The notes beneath the pieces were generated by a model. That model did not search any database. It was given only the letters and a program-made list of their open reading frames with translations, and was not told the DNA's origin. From Berkiella sp963803015 (lineage in GTDB: Bacteria; Pseudomonadota; Gammaproteobacteria; Berkiellales; Berkiellaceae): a stretch of DNA of 64,000 bases. The stretch spans positions 744,001 through 808,000 of the forward strand of contig CAWDKV010000003.1 in the NCBI GenBank assembly GCA_963803015.1, in the 5' to 3' direction. Made by a program: the position numbers and the translations under genes. Below, piece by piece: positions 1-9,222 of the stretch. The first letter of the stretch is position 1, and each line of letters begins with the position of its first letter.

Positions 1-113
1 GGGTTGTTTTTGAAATATTCTTTTGCTTTTTTAATTTGAGTTGAATTTAATAATTTGCCATGTTGAAGATGACGTTCATGTACTATTTTTGGAGGAGCCA
101 TATTTGCCGCCAT
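1..113 (-). CDS. 5' end of an unidentified gene, possibly a kinase-family paralogue (partial)
   Basis: An open frame on the minus strand starts at the ATG at 111-113 and runs off the left edge after 37 whole codons. The last two bases (CC) fix the next residue as proline. The visible end reads AKEYFKNNP. This resembles the N-terminal block of the two kinase-like proteins further right in this window (AKEHFLNNP in the gene at 46788-48512 and LAFFRNNP in the gene at 39973-41832). I infer, weakly, a third member of that family. No clear ribosome-binding site precedes the ATG; an in-frame ATG four codons in is an alternative start. Only the N-terminus is visible, so function cannot be assigned. 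Confidence 0.5.
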   Translation of the reverse strand, partial: MAANMAPPKIVHERHLQHGKLLNSTQIKKAKEYFKNN

Positions 114-273
114 GATATATTGTCTAATAAACCTTTGAGCCGGAAAATGTCAAAAAAGTTCAATATTAAACGATTGTTGTATCTGCAAAGTTGTTGTTAA
201 TATAAAACTTTGAACCATTTCATTCTTTTTTATGCCAATATGACAACACTCCTATTCAATAGAGGATGGCTGA

Positions 274-1965
274 ATGGTTAGTAAAAGAGAAAAAAATAAA
301 GTTAATATCAGTGCAATTACTTGGAATATGGGTAACCGTGCAGCCTCAAAAAAAGTTATTGCTGATTTACTTCCGCAATTGTTACCTACCAAGGGCAGTA
401 GGCCAGAGGTAATAGTCGTGGCAACTCAAGAAGAAATGGCTCCCACCGGAGCGCGATTGCAAGATTTGCTATTAGAGGAGTTGAATAAAGATCTGATGCC
501 GGATCAACAATATGAAATAGTGCAAACTAAAGAACCTCAGTTTCATACCACGATGGCGGGCTCTAATCAAAAAATGTTTACCCTAGCACAATCATTGTTA
601 ACCTCAGATAACCGTGTGAGTTCGGCAATTTTGGTAAAAAAACCATTGTCATTAGATGGTGCAGTGGCGCAAATAGACTATGAACAAGGAAAAGAAAGGG
701 GTAACAAATCAGTTATTACAATAAAAGGGAAATTAACCTTTACTGACAAATCTTCTGTTGACTTATCAGTGTCGGCAGGGCACTGGGATTCCAAAAGTGA
801 AACAAAACGCCGAGAACATGCTAATAAATTTCTAACAAAGAATGGGATTAAATCCTCAAAACTAAAAACATTTGATCAAATATACAAAGACGCAAGTACT
901 TTAAACTTACTTCTTGGTGATTTTAATGAACGAGATTATTTGATGAAAAGTGGCACAGCAACAGATGAAATGAGGCATACCGTTTATCCCTCTTACGGTT
1001 ATGATGTCGTATTGCGACCCAGGCAGTTATTGGGAGACAAAAAACTGCATGGTACCTATGGCTATCAATTTGAAGACAATGATTGGCAAGCTCAACAATT
1101 AACAAATGTTCCCGATACAAGAAAGCGGGCACATGTGGCAAAAGGTGGCTATTTGGATCGGGTTGCTTATTCTTCTGGATTGTCAGTATTGACTAAAAAT
1201 TATGGCGTGAAGCTCGATAAGCGTTTTTTTAAATTAAATAGTGATAAAAAATGGTGTTATCATCATTCTGATCATACGCCTGTCATTCGCAATCTAGAGG
1301 TTGAAATGCCTGCCTTGAACAAGAAAGAAATAATAGTTAGCGCTTATATCAAAAGATGTCTTCCTGATTTTTCAGATGACTGTTCAAACTTTATTTTTTT
1401 GCTTACCAATGCAGAGGATCTAAATCAATTAAGAGATAGAGCGACTGAGCTAATGCCTCATGATTCAACTCTTGAACCTGTACAGTTTTTAAAACAACTC
1501 GCTAATGTCGAACAAGATAATTTTGAATCTATTCTAAAAGGGTTAGAAGAGAAGCAAGCTCAAAAGGAAAAATTATTTCATTTGGTTTTAAAATTGACTG
1601 CTGTAATTGATATGGCTGGGAAAAACAAAGATACACAATTATTAGAAGATATCTTTAACACTATGGAAAAATGCAATGCATTACGAAACGCTTCACTAGA
1701 AATGATGAGTCAAAGTGTAGCGATATTCTCTGATGTTAAAAAAATGCAATTTATGAAAATAGCTGATGAATTAATTGATTTGTTTTATTTGCAAGAGTTA
1801 AATCGTTTGGCGGGTGGGGAAAATTTTTTATCACATAAATTTGTCGAGGTGCAAAATAAAATGGATCAATTTATTGCAGAGAATCCTTTTATTGTGGATA
1901 AATTTTCCAAACTCAAAGATGAATATATCACTTTCATTCATGTAGTTAATCCTAGTTTGAAGTAG
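274..1965 (+). CDS. Inositol-polyphosphate 5-phosphatase-like protein (endonuclease/exonuclease/phosphatase fold), candidate effector
   Basis: 563 residues. The N-terminal 340 residues carry the ordered motifs of the inositol-polyphosphate 5-phosphatase branch of the exonuclease/endonuclease/phosphatase fold. They are WNMGN (17-21), TQEE (51-54, metal-binding Glu), RGNKS (142-146), GHWDS (169-173), GDFNER (215-220), a DR pair (295-296) and HHSDHTPV (330-337, catalytic Asp-His). The family cleaves the 5-phosphate of phosphoinositides or inositol phosphates. Residues about 350-563 form a mostly helical extension I do not recognise. No signal peptide is visible. A bacterium using such an enzyme would most plausibly act on host phosphoinositides, so an injected effector is inferred from family and context only; a sphingomyelinase or nuclease of the same fold remains possible. 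AGAGGA lies just upstream of the ATG. Confidence 0.75.
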   Translation: MVSKREKNKVNISAITWNMGNRAASKKVIADLLPQLLPTKGSRPEVIVVATQEEMAPTGARLQDLLLEELNKDLMPDQQYEIVQTKEPQFHTTMAGSNQKMFTLAQSLLTSDNRVSSAILVKKPLSLDGAVAQIDYEQGKERGNKSVITIKGKLTFTDKSSVDLSVSAGHWDSKSETKRREHANKFLTKNGIKSSKLKTFDQIYKDASTLNLLLGDFNERDYLMKSGTATDEMRHTVYPSYGYDVVLRPRQLLGDKKLHGTYGYQFEDNDWQAQQLTNVPDTRKRAHVAKGGYLDRVAYSSGLSVLTKNYGVKLDKRFFKLNSDKKWCYHHSDHTPVIRNLEVEMPALNKKEIIVSAYIKRCLPDFSDDCSNFIFLLTNAEDLNQLRDRATELMPHDSTLEPVQFLKQLANVEQDNFESILKGLEEKQAQKEKLFHLVLKLTAVIDMAGKNKDTQLLEDIFNTMEKCNALRNASLEMMSQSVAIFSDVKKMQFMKIADELIDLFYLQELNRLAGGENFLSHKFVEVQNKMDQFIAENPFIVDKFSKLKDEYITFIHVVNPSLK

Positions 1966-2112
1966 TCTTTTATAGCAGATTGTATTTGCACATATTGAGT
2001 GGCCACGAAAAAGTTCCATATATATATTTAAAATTATTATGCATAGATGATAGAAAAGAGCCTAAAATCACAGTAGTAGTTTAGTTTTACTTACTAAATA
2101 AGGATGCAAACT

Positions 2113-2814
2113 ATGATGACGCAAACAGAGACAAAATGTTATAAAAGCTTTTCTTGGAAAGCAGTAATAGTAGGGGCCTTTGTGGCCTTTGGTTTACTCT
2201 TTCTCTTTAATCTTCTAACCGTAGGCGGAGGTCTTTCTGCTTACACCAAAACAGAAGGAGGACTAGAAAACTTAGTAGGCATTGCCTATCTTTGGACTTT
2301 GGTCGGTAATTTTTTGATGCTATTTATTGCAGGCGCTGTGACAAGTACTGTGTTAACGCACAGGCACCTACACCTAGATCATTATGATGGCTGTGATAGC
2401 GTATTACATGGTTTTGTTATGTGGGTGGTGTATCTTCTTTTAAGTCTCGCTTTCCTTTCTCATGTTTCTAGCAGCGCTATCCCTCAAAATTTTGGAAGTG
2501 TGGCGAGTGTCTCTAAAGAAAATAAAGACACTGTTGCAGCAAGTGTTACGGCAAAAGCAGCTGTCAGAGCTGATAGAATCAGTAATAACGTGGTCACTCC
2601 CGGCGATAATAAAGCGCAGGATAATGCCGTTATCCCTGCTAAAGAACGAGCAGAAGCGCACCAAATTGGTCTTGCTACCTTAGCAGCCTTTTTTGTGTTC
2701 TTTGTGGAAGTAATTGGTGCTACTTTCGGTGCGTATTGCGCAAGAGACGTATGCTTCAGAGAATGCCGTAAAGAAGTTTACGTTAAAAAAGAAGTTGAGA
2801 TTAAAAAAGTATAA
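2113..2814 (+). CDS. Multi-pass inner-membrane protein of unknown function
   Basis: About 233 residues with roughly four hydrophobic segments: one right after the N-terminal SWKAVIVGA, one before a Thr/His-rich loop, one in the middle, and one near the C-terminus. A polar stretch with several Lys/Asp residues sits between the third and fourth. The opening SWKAVIVGAFVAFG resembles many small bacterial membrane proteins of unknown role. I chose the ATG at 2113 because AAGGA at 2100-2104 sits about eight bases ahead. An upstream in-frame ATG at 2104 would overlap that site, and ATG at 2116 is equally possible. The gene is followed closely by two further small membrane-protein genes in the same direction, suggesting one transcript. 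Confidence 0.7.
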   Translation: MMTQTETKCYKSFSWKAVIVGAFVAFGLLFLFNLLTVGGGLSAYTKTEGGLENLVGIAYLWTLVGNFLMLFIAGAVTSTVLTHRHLHLDHYDGCDSVLHGFVMWVVYLLLSLAFLSHVSSSAIPQNFGSVASVSKENKDTVAASVTAKAAVRADRISNNVVTPGDNKAQDNAVIPAKERAEAHQIGLATLAAFFVFFVEVIGATFGAYCARDVCFRECRKEVYVKKEVEIKKV

Positions 2815-2843
2815 TTAACCAATTAAATAATAGGTGGTGATAT

Positions 2844-3026
2844 ATGTTGTACTGGGCTGTCATGTTTTTCATTATCGCGGTAATCGCGGGTGTTCTTGGA
2901 TTTGGCGGGATAGCAGTTGCAGCATCGCAAATTGCACAGGTGCTATTCACCTTGTTTGTTGTGTTGTTTCTTTTATCTCTATTTTACATGTTGGTTGCCG
3001 GTAGAGGTCCAAGACCGCCCTTGTAA
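2844..3026 (+). CDS. DUF1328 family small membrane protein
   Basis: 60 residues and almost entirely hydrophobic, with two membrane segments. The order W-x-x-x-F-x-I-I-A-x-I-A-G-x-x-G-F-G-G-I-A is that of the DUF1328 (UPF0391/YtjA) family, and the length is typical. Function is unknown; members are often reported as envelope- or stress-associated. A GGTGGTGAT ribosome-binding region precedes the ATG. It lies 29 bp after the membrane protein at 2113 and 23 bp before the 26-residue ORF at 3050. Confidence 0.85.
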   Translation: MLYWAVMFFIIAVIAGVLGFGGIAVAASQIAQVLFTLFVVLFLLSLFYMLVAGRGPRPPL

Positions 3027-3049
3027 AAGGGTCGAATGAAGGAGGCAAT

Positions 3050-3130
3050 ATGTTTAAATATTTTGTGGCTTGGTTGCTTGGAGTTCCGTTTTTTATCTTG
3101 TTTTTGATATGGATATTCTCTCACATGTAA
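3050..3130 (+). CDS. Very small (26-residue) single-span membrane protein
   Basis: A short reading frame, MFKYFVAWLLGVPFF followed by a hydrophobic stretch and WIFSHM, preceded by a very strong ribosome-binding site (AAGGAGG at 3039-3045). It is one membrane helix with almost nothing else. The strong translation signal, the good spacing and the position directly after the DUF1328 gene argue that it is expressed. The Trp-Leu-Leu-Gly-Val-Pro core is shared by small membrane proteins I have seen annotated in other proteobacteria, but I cannot name the family with certainty. Confidence 0.6.
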   Translation: MFKYFVAWLLGVPFFILFLIWIFSHM

Positions 3131-3184
3131 AAGTTAAGGAAACGATAGCCATAGATAAAAAATAGATATGCCAAGTATGTTAAA

Positions 3185-3218
3185 AATGAAGAAACACCTT
3201 GATAGGTGTTTCTTCATT
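3185..3218 (-). terminator. Intrinsic terminator for the channel/efflux genes
   Basis: A perfect 15-bp stem (AATGAAGAAACACCT pairing with its complement) with a 4-base TGAT loop. Read on the minus strand it is followed by TTTTTA, so it terminates the minus-strand gene ending at 3248. On the plus strand there is no T-run, though the hairpin may still help end the small-membrane-protein transcript. Confidence 0.8.
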
Positions 3219-3247
3219 TAAAGATAAAGGGGAACGGCCATGAGTTC

Positions 3248-3910
3248 TCACTTTTTCGCTACCGCTACTAAGCGTGATACCAATACTGCTAAATAAAATA
3301 TCCCTGTAATTTCTTCTATTACCACAATGCTTTTGGCAATAAAGGTCTTTGGTAAAATATCTCCAAATCCTACCGTGGTTAAAGTTGTAAAGCTAAAATA
3401 AGCAAGATTAAAAGACTGTTCTATCTGAGATTTAATGTTGGTGGCATCGAAGTGAAAAGATCCAGGGTAATGCAATTCAATAAAGTTATAAATTCCTGCA
3501 AATAACAAGCCTATCATAATATAAACACAAAGCGCACCCAAAATAACATCACTGGTGACTCTGTCTTTATGAGTAATGTCATTTAAGAAAACGCTTATGT
3601 TAAGAGCATAAAATATCAGGAGTAAGACCGTGCGTGTGATCTGTAAAAAGGTGGTAGGATAAAACAATATGATAGGTGAAAGGATGATGAGAGACGTTCC
3701 AAGAATAAAATTAATTCTGAATAAGGTGGCGTGATGTTGTATCAGATAGGCGATATTTAAGAGTGATAAAATAAGAAACGCATGAATGACTGAAATAGCA
3801 AAATTATTTTCAAAAGTAAAAGGGTAGATCACAAAAACACCCCCCAAACAAAAAAACAGGAAAAGATATTTTCGCGTTATAATTATTCTGATTTGATGAT
3901 TGGTGAACAT
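3248..3910 (-). CDS. Potassium-channel-like membrane protein (ion channel 2 pore)
   Basis: 220 residues, with several hydrophobic segments before a pore module at the C-terminus. Two helices (about 122-142 and 191-213) flank a re-entrant loop carrying TTVGFGD (178-184), the selectivity-filter signature of K+ channels. No RCK/TrkA-N regulatory domain follows. The N-terminal part has about four membrane segments but lacks an obvious charged S4 helix, so voltage gating is not supported. The ATG directly follows the TAA stop of the RND permease with no gap, so the two are probably co-translated. Whether it moves K+ in this organism is inferred from the filter only. Confidence 0.8.
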   Translation of the reverse strand: MFTNHQIRIIITRKYLFLFFCLGGVFVIYPFTFENNFAISVIHAFLILSLLNIAYLIQHHATLFRINFILGTSLIILSPIILFYPTTFLQITRTVLLLIFYALNISVFLNDITHKDRVTSDVILGALCVYIMIGLLFAGIYNFIELHYPGSFHFDATNIKSQIEQSFNLAYFSFTTLTTVGFGDILPKTFIAKSIVVIEEITGIFYLAVLVSRLVAVAKK

Positions 3911-6900
3911 TTAGGATTTTTCTCTAATGTTAAAAAAAGCAGCATAAAATACAGGAACAATGATCATAGTTAAAATGGTGGCAAATAGCAGCCCTGACAT
4001 AATGGTAACAGCCATACCCACAAAAAAGACATCTTGTAATAAGGGGATCATACCTAATATCGTTGTAAAAGCCGCCATGCACACGGGACGCAGCCGGCTA
4101 ACAGATGCCTCTATTATGGCTTTAAACTTATCCTTACCGCTTTGAATCTGGATATCAATTTCGTCAATCAATACAATGGTGTTTTTGATAAGCATACCAA
4201 TCAAGCTCAAAAAGCCTAGCAAAGCCATAAAACCAAATGATTGCCTGGTGATAAGTAGACCAAAGCTTACGCCAATAATAGCCAATGGCACAGTAAGCCA
4301 GATAATTAAGGGTTGGCGGATTGCGTTAAAAAGAGCAATGGTGATTAAAATCATGAGGAGAATAGTAACGGGTATGTTTTTGAGTAAAGCAATTTGAGCT
4401 TCATACGAATTTTCATATTCACCGCCCCATTCGAGATGATAACCCAAAGGTAGAATAATGCTTTCAATTTTTGGTTTGAGCTCCGCAAATAGTACACTTG
4501 CATTGCCTTTTTGTGGATCAGATTGTGCTGTGATGGTAGACATTTTGTTTCGTCTTTGAATGATAGGATCTTCCCAGCCGGTTTCAAACCCATCGGTCAC
4601 TTGTCTTAAAGGTACTAACTGTCTCGCACTATCACTCCACAAGTGAATATCTTGAATGCTATCGACGGTTCCGCTTTCTGATAAGGGTGCTCGGCTGATA
4701 ATGGGGATTAAATCTTTACCTTCGCGATATAAACCAACTTGGGTACCGGTAAAGGCTGTTTTCAAAGCATCGGCCACATCAGTACGTGTTACACCAAGAC
4801 GACTTGCTTTTGCTTCTGAATAGAGAGGTCTAATCAGATCGACACGTTCTCGCCAATCGTCTCTTACTCCCTTAGTGTTAGAATTTGCCAGCATAATGGT
4901 TTTGGCTTGTAGGGAGAGATCTCTCAATGTATCAGGTTTGGGGCCAGTGAATCTCGCTTCAATAGAATAACCACCCCCAGGGCCTAAACGAATTTTCTCT
5001 AATTTCGGATTAGCATCTACTAAATTTTGTCGGATCCAATTTTCGATATTGTGCATTAAGCCGTCAATCAACTTATAATTTTCGACTTGTACGAGTAGCA
5101 AGCCATAGCTTGAATATTCCTTTTCCGGTGAATAGACAAGCATATATCTTGGCGCACCGCCACCAATAAAGGCCGAGAAAGATTTAACACCAGGCTGAGT
5201 AGCAACATATTTCTCAAGAGACTTCATATCTTCTGACGTTTTTCGTATATCAGTCCCTTCAGGCAGCCAGAGATGGACTAAAAACTGTGGACTAGTTGAA
5301 TCTGGGAAAAAACTACTTTCTAATTTGCTAAAACCAAGTATGCTGGCAATTAATAATGCGCCAACAGCAAATAAGGTTAACTTTCTGTTTTTGATGGCAT
5401 ATTTTAATATTATTTTGTAAGTATTAAATAATATACCTTGATAAGCTTCTTTGGGTGCTTCATTAGAAGGTGGTTTTTTCAAGAAAAGTGTGCAAAGTAA
5501 AGGGGTAATTGTGATAGCGATTGCCCAGCTCAATCCTAAAGAAATAAGTAATACTTCAAACAGTGAACGCGTATACTCTCCAGTTGAATCTTGTGAAAGT
5601 CCTATTGCAGCAAAGGATAAAATCGCAATCACAGTGGCACCAAAAAGAGGCCAGATTGTTTGAGCAACGACTTCTTTGGCTGCAACCAGTTTATCCATGC
5701 CTTGCTGAATGCGAACCAATATACCTTCTGTTACAACAATAGCATTATCAACTAACATACCTAAAGCAATAATTAAAGCGCCAAGTGATATACGTTGCAA
5801 ATCTATTTTCCATATATACATACAAACAAATGTGGCACAGACGGTTAAAAGTAGAACAATACCAATGAGTATGCCACTTTGAATTCCCATGAAGATCATC
5901 AAAACAACAATAACGATAATAAGCGCTTCTATCAAATTGATTAAAAATCCATCTACAGATTTGGAGACTTCATCTGCTTGATAGTAGATATAATCAATTT
6001 TTATCCCAGATGGGATCTGATGAGAGAGTTCAGCAAGCTTTTCTTTAATGGCATTACCCATAGTGATAACATTGCCACCAGCGACTGTTGAGAGGCCTAA
6101 AGCCAGTGCCGTGTTTTGATTATATCGTAAATGTTTTGTCGGAGGGGTAATATGCTCCCTTGTTATTGTAGCAATATCTTTCAAATATATAATAGATTCA
6201 GATTTTTCTGATTTTATTAATAAATCCCCAATCATTTCAACAGAGGTGAACTCGCCAGTGGGATTGATTCGAATATAGTCATTACCTACGCGCACACTGC
6301 CTGAATCAATAACAAAATTCTGTTTTGCCAGCAGATCATAGATAGACTTTAAACTAATCCCCAGTTGCGCTAAACGCGCTCTTGACACAGCGACGATAAT
6401 CTCTTCTTGCTGTATTCCCCACACAGTTGCTTTAGCAACATCCTTTACCAAAAGGAGTTCACGTTTGAGAAAATCAGTTATATCATCGAGCTCTTTTAAT
6501 GTATATCCTTGACCCGAAATAGCGAGTAATACGCCATAAACATCACCATAGTCATCAACCACAACTGAAGGTAAAGCGTTGGGTGGAAGTTTTTTTTGCG
6601 CATCATTTACTTTTCGTCTTAACTCATCCCAAATTTGCGGAAGAGCTTTTTTGTCATATTTCTTTTTAATTTCTACTGTGATGGTCGAGATGCCATTTTT
6701 AGATATGGAAGTGACCTTGTCTAATTGCCCCAGTTCCTGGATTGCTGTTTCTAATACTTCTGTTACTTCTTTAGCCACTTCTTGTGGGGTAGCGCCGGGA
6801 TACTGGGTGATAACAAGGGCTTCTTTAATCGCGAATTCAGGATCTTCCAATCTTCCTAATTTTTGGTAGCAATAAATGCCACCAAAAATAAGGAGTAGGG

Positions 6901-6952
6901 TTAAAATAAGGGTAAATGTTTTTTTTTGAATGGCAGACTCTGCAATGTTCAT
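3911..6952 (-). CDS. RND family multidrug efflux permease (AcrB/TriC type)
   Basis: About 1013 residues, the normal length for a hydrophobe/amphiphile RND pump. There are twelve predicted membrane segments with two large periplasmic loops. Proton-relay signatures are visible: the Asp in GMLVDNAIVV (fourth helix) and the Lys in GMLIKNTIVL (tenth helix). An N-terminal periplasmic segment contains YPGATPQEV, typical of the family. I place the start at the ATG at 6950-6952, which overlaps the TGA of the adaptor gene as ATGA, a usual translational-coupling arrangement. The upstream frame extends to 6979 but would overlap more. It pumps substrates from membrane/periplasm using the proton gradient, with the adaptor next to it. 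No outer-membrane TolC-like gene lies in the window. Confidence 0.92.
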   Translation of the reverse strand: MNIAESAIQKKTFTLILTLLLIFGGIYCYQKLGRLEDPEFAIKEALVITQYPGATPQEVAKEVTEVLETAIQELGQLDKVTSISKNGISTITVEIKKKYDKKALPQIWDELRRKVNDAQKKLPPNALPSVVVDDYGDVYGVLLAISGQGYTLKELDDITDFLKRELLLVKDVAKATVWGIQQEEIIVAVSRARLAQLGISLKSIYDLLAKQNFVIDSGSVRVGNDYIRINPTGEFTSVEMIGDLLIKSEKSESIIYLKDIATITREHITPPTKHLRYNQNTALALGLSTVAGGNVITMGNAIKEKLAELSHQIPSGIKIDYIYYQADEVSKSVDGFLINLIEALIIVIVVLMIFMGIQSGILIGIVLLLTVCATFVCMYIWKIDLQRISLGALIIALGMLVDNAIVVTEGILVRIQQGMDKLVAAKEVVAQTIWPLFGATVIAILSFAAIGLSQDSTGEYTRSLFEVLLISLGLSWAIAITITPLLCTLFLKKPPSNEAPKEAYQGILFNTYKIILKYAIKNRKLTLFAVGALLIASILGFSKLESSFFPDSTSPQFLVHLWLPEGTDIRKTSEDMKSLEKYVATQPGVKSFSAFIGGGAPRYMLVYSPEKEYSSYGLLLVQVENYKLIDGLMHNIENWIRQNLVDANPKLEKIRLGPGGGYSIEARFTGPKPDTLRDLSLQAKTIMLANSNTKGVRDDWRERVDLIRPLYSEAKASRLGVTRTDVADALKTAFTGTQVGLYREGKDLIPIISRAPLSESGTVDSIQDIHLWSDSARQLVPLRQVTDGFETGWEDPIIQRRNKMSTITAQSDPQKGNASVLFAELKPKIESIILPLGYHLEWGGEYENSYEAQIALLKNIPVTILLMILITIALFNAIRQPLIIWLTVPLAIIGVSFGLLITRQSFGFMALLGFLSLIGMLIKNTIVLIDEIDIQIQSGKDKFKAIIEASVSRLRPVCMAAFTTILGMIPLLQDVFFVGMAVTIMSGLLFATILTMIIVPVFYAAFFNIREKS

Positions 6953-8052
6953 GGTCGAGACGTTGCCTTGTCTCGCCATAATTTAATTTTCATTCCTTCC
7001 GTTAGAAGGGAGGTTCCTGCAGTAACGATTCTTTCATCACCTTGTAAACCAGACGCGATTTGGATGGCGTTATCTGTTACCATGCCTACTGTTACGATTT
7101 TTTTATGCACAATATTTTTTTCTTCATCCACTATCCACACAAAACGATTACCTTTCTCATCTATGGCAACAGCTTCTATAGGGACATTTAAAGTCTCTTG
7201 ATTTTGATTGGTGGGGGCTTTCATCGCAAAGGTTACTGCCATGCCAGGTAAGAGTGTTAAATCTGCCGGTGTTGGCATGGTAAGAGTGACTTGATAAGTA
7301 TTAGTAATAGAGTCTGCTTCAGTGGTGATTTCTTTAAATTTCACGCTGAATTTTTTATTGGGAACGGCATTTAATATTACGTAGTACTTTGAACCATCTT
7401 TTTGTTCCGCATATTGTTTGGCAAAAATCAGATCTTGTTCTGGTAAATGGACAATAATGTCGACATGTGTAATATCTTGTAGGCTTAGTATTTTTTGTTT
7501 TGCTTGAATATTTTGATAATTATCGACGAATGTATTAGCAATGATACCAGTGAAGGGGGCTTTTAACACGGAGTCGGAAAGAGATTTTTCAGCTAAAGAA
7601 AGCTTCGCTTGCGATTTTTGATATTCAGATAAAAGCTTATCATAATCTGATTTTGAGATGTGACCTTTTGTGACAAGATTAGAAGCGCGATCAAATTGTG
7701 CTTTTGCATTAATATAGACAGCTTTAGCTTCTTTGACATTACTTTCAAAATCTCTAGGATCAAGCTTTGCTAGCATTTGATTTGTAGTGACTTTTTTCCC
7801 TTTTTCTATAGGTAATTCTATGATCTGACCTGGTACCTGAAAAGCTAAATCTACTTTTTGATTTGCTGCTATCTTTCCTGGGTAAAGACGCTCAGAGATC
7901 TTGGTTTTTCCATTTAGCTGGACTGTTTTAACAAGCTTTTCTTGATTGGGAGTGATATTGGCTGGCTCTGGCTTTTTACAGCTTACGAGAATGAAAAAAG
8001 AGATAAAAAAAAGCCAATGTGATTTTTTCCAGTCAATCATATCTAGCTTCAT
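6949..8052 (-). CDS. RND efflux periplasmic adaptor (membrane fusion protein, HlyD/AcrA family), lipoprotein
   Basis: 367 residues. An N-terminal signal ends in a lipobox (ILVSC, Cys25), so the protein is probably anchored in the membrane. It then follows the adaptor order: barrel-sandwich hybrid strand (VDLAFQVPGQI), alpha hairpin with GHISKSDYD (about 130-140), second hybrid half (LKAPFTGIIA), beta-barrel and membrane-proximal domain. It links the permease to an outer-membrane channel. It is the first gene of a three-gene unit with the permease (4-base overlap) and the channel-like gene. The Met5 codon at 8040 is an alternative start with better spacing from AAAGGA. Confidence 0.9.
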   Translation of the reverse strand: MKLDMIDWKKSHWLFFISFFILVSCKKPEPANITPNQEKLVKTVQLNGKTKISERLYPGKIAANQKVDLAFQVPGQIIELPIEKGKKVTTNQMLAKLDPRDFESNVKEAKAVYINAKAQFDRASNLVTKGHISKSDYDKLLSEYQKSQAKLSLAEKSLSDSVLKAPFTGIIANTFVDNYQNIQAKQKILSLQDITHVDIIVHLPEQDLIFAKQYAEQKDGSKYYVILNAVPNKKFSVKFKEITTEADSITNTYQVTLTMPTPADLTLLPGMAVTFAMKAPTNQNQETLNVPIEAVAIDEKGNRFVWIVDEEKNIVHKKIVTVGMVTDNAIQIASGLQGDERIVTAGTSLLTEGMKIKLWRDKATSRP

Positions 8053-8166
8053 CCTTTAATTTTTGCGTGTAATTCTCTACATTATTGTAAAGTTTTGCTA
8101 TCAAATCAACTTACAACGTACTATTAATAATAAATAAGTATATTGTCTGCACGAGGAGAGGTGAAA

Positions 8167-9210
8167 ATGATTAAATCAAAAGGGTATGCTACCCATAGTG
8201 CTGAATCATTATTAAAGCCATTCGAATTTGAACGACGAGAACCTGGTAAACATGAAGTATTAATTGATATTTTATATTGTGGCGTCTGTCACTCTGATAT
8301 TCACCAGGCCAGAAATGAATGGGGTAATTCACTCTACCCGATGGTGCCAGGGCATGAAATTGTTGGAAAAATAGTCAAGGTTGGAGATAAGGTCAGTAAA
8401 TTTAAACCAGGAGATCTGGCTGGGGTAGGATGTCTGGTTGATTCATGTCGAACTTGTTCTAGCTGCAAGAAAGGGTTAGAACAGTATTGCAATGAGGGTT
8501 ATACGTTGACCTACAATAATTATGAAAAAGATGGTAAAACGCTGGTTTTTGGTGGTTATTCTAATAATATAGTTGTTGATGAAGCCTTCACCCTAAAAAT
8601 ACCGGCAAATTTAGATATTAAAAAAGTGGCCCCCTTATTGTGCGCTGGTATTACAACTTATTCTCCCTTGCGGCATTGGCAGATAAAAGCAGGACAAAAG
8701 GTAGGCGTCATTGGTTTGGGTGGATTGGGGCATATGGCCGTTAAATTTGCTCATGCATTTGGCGCCGATGTTGTGGTGTTTACAACTTCACCTAGTAAGG
8801 TTGAAGATGCTTTGAGATTAGGCGCTAATGAAGTAGTCATTTCAAAAAATAAAAATGAAATGGAGAAGCATAAAAATTCTTTCGATTTTTTGTTGAACAC
8901 AGTGGCAGCTGAAATCGATCTGAATCCTTATCTTGAATTACTAAAAGTGGATGGTTCATTAGTTGTTGTTGGCGTACCCTCTAAGCCACCTGTGATACAA
9001 ACAACGAATTTGATTTTTAGACGACGCAAATTAGGAGGATCCTTGATCGGTGGCTTGCCAGAAACACAAGAAATGTTAGATTTTTGCGGTAAGCATAATA
9101 TTACTTGCGATGTAGAAATGGTCTCTATTCAGCAGATCAATGAAGCATTTGAGCGTACGATTAAATCCGATGTCAAATATAGATTTGTTATCGATATGAA
9201 GTCCTTATAA
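8167..9210 (+). CDS. Zinc-dependent NAD(P) alcohol dehydrogenase (YahK/cinnamyl-alcohol-dehydrogenase type)
   Basis: 347 residues. The catalytic zinc site is shown by GVCHSD (Cys41) and PGHE (His63). The structural zinc cysteines are 94, 97, 100 and 108. A Rossmann nucleotide fold begins with GVIGLGGLGH. The order and length match medium-chain aldehyde/alcohol reductases of the YahK/CAD group, usually NADPH-dependent. The ATG at 8167 is chosen because GAGGAGAGG (8153-8161) lies just upstream; an in-frame TTG at 8143 would include that site. It stands alone and diverges from the efflux adaptor gene. The natural substrate cannot be told from sequence. Confidence 0.9.
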   Translation: MIKSKGYATHSAESLLKPFEFERREPGKHEVLIDILYCGVCHSDIHQARNEWGNSLYPMVPGHEIVGKIVKVGDKVSKFKPGDLAGVGCLVDSCRTCSSCKKGLEQYCNEGYTLTYNNYEKDGKTLVFGGYSNNIVVDEAFTLKIPANLDIKKVAPLLCAGITTYSPLRHWQIKAGQKVGVIGLGGLGHMAVKFAHAFGADVVVFTTSPSKVEDALRLGANEVVISKNKNEMEKHKNSFDFLLNTVAAEIDLNPYLELLKVDGSLVVVGVPSKPPVIQTTNLIFRRRKLGGSLIGGLPETQEMLDFCGKHNITCDVEMVSIQQINEAFERTIKSDVKYRFVIDMKSL

Positions 9211-9222
9211 ATATACCTTTCC

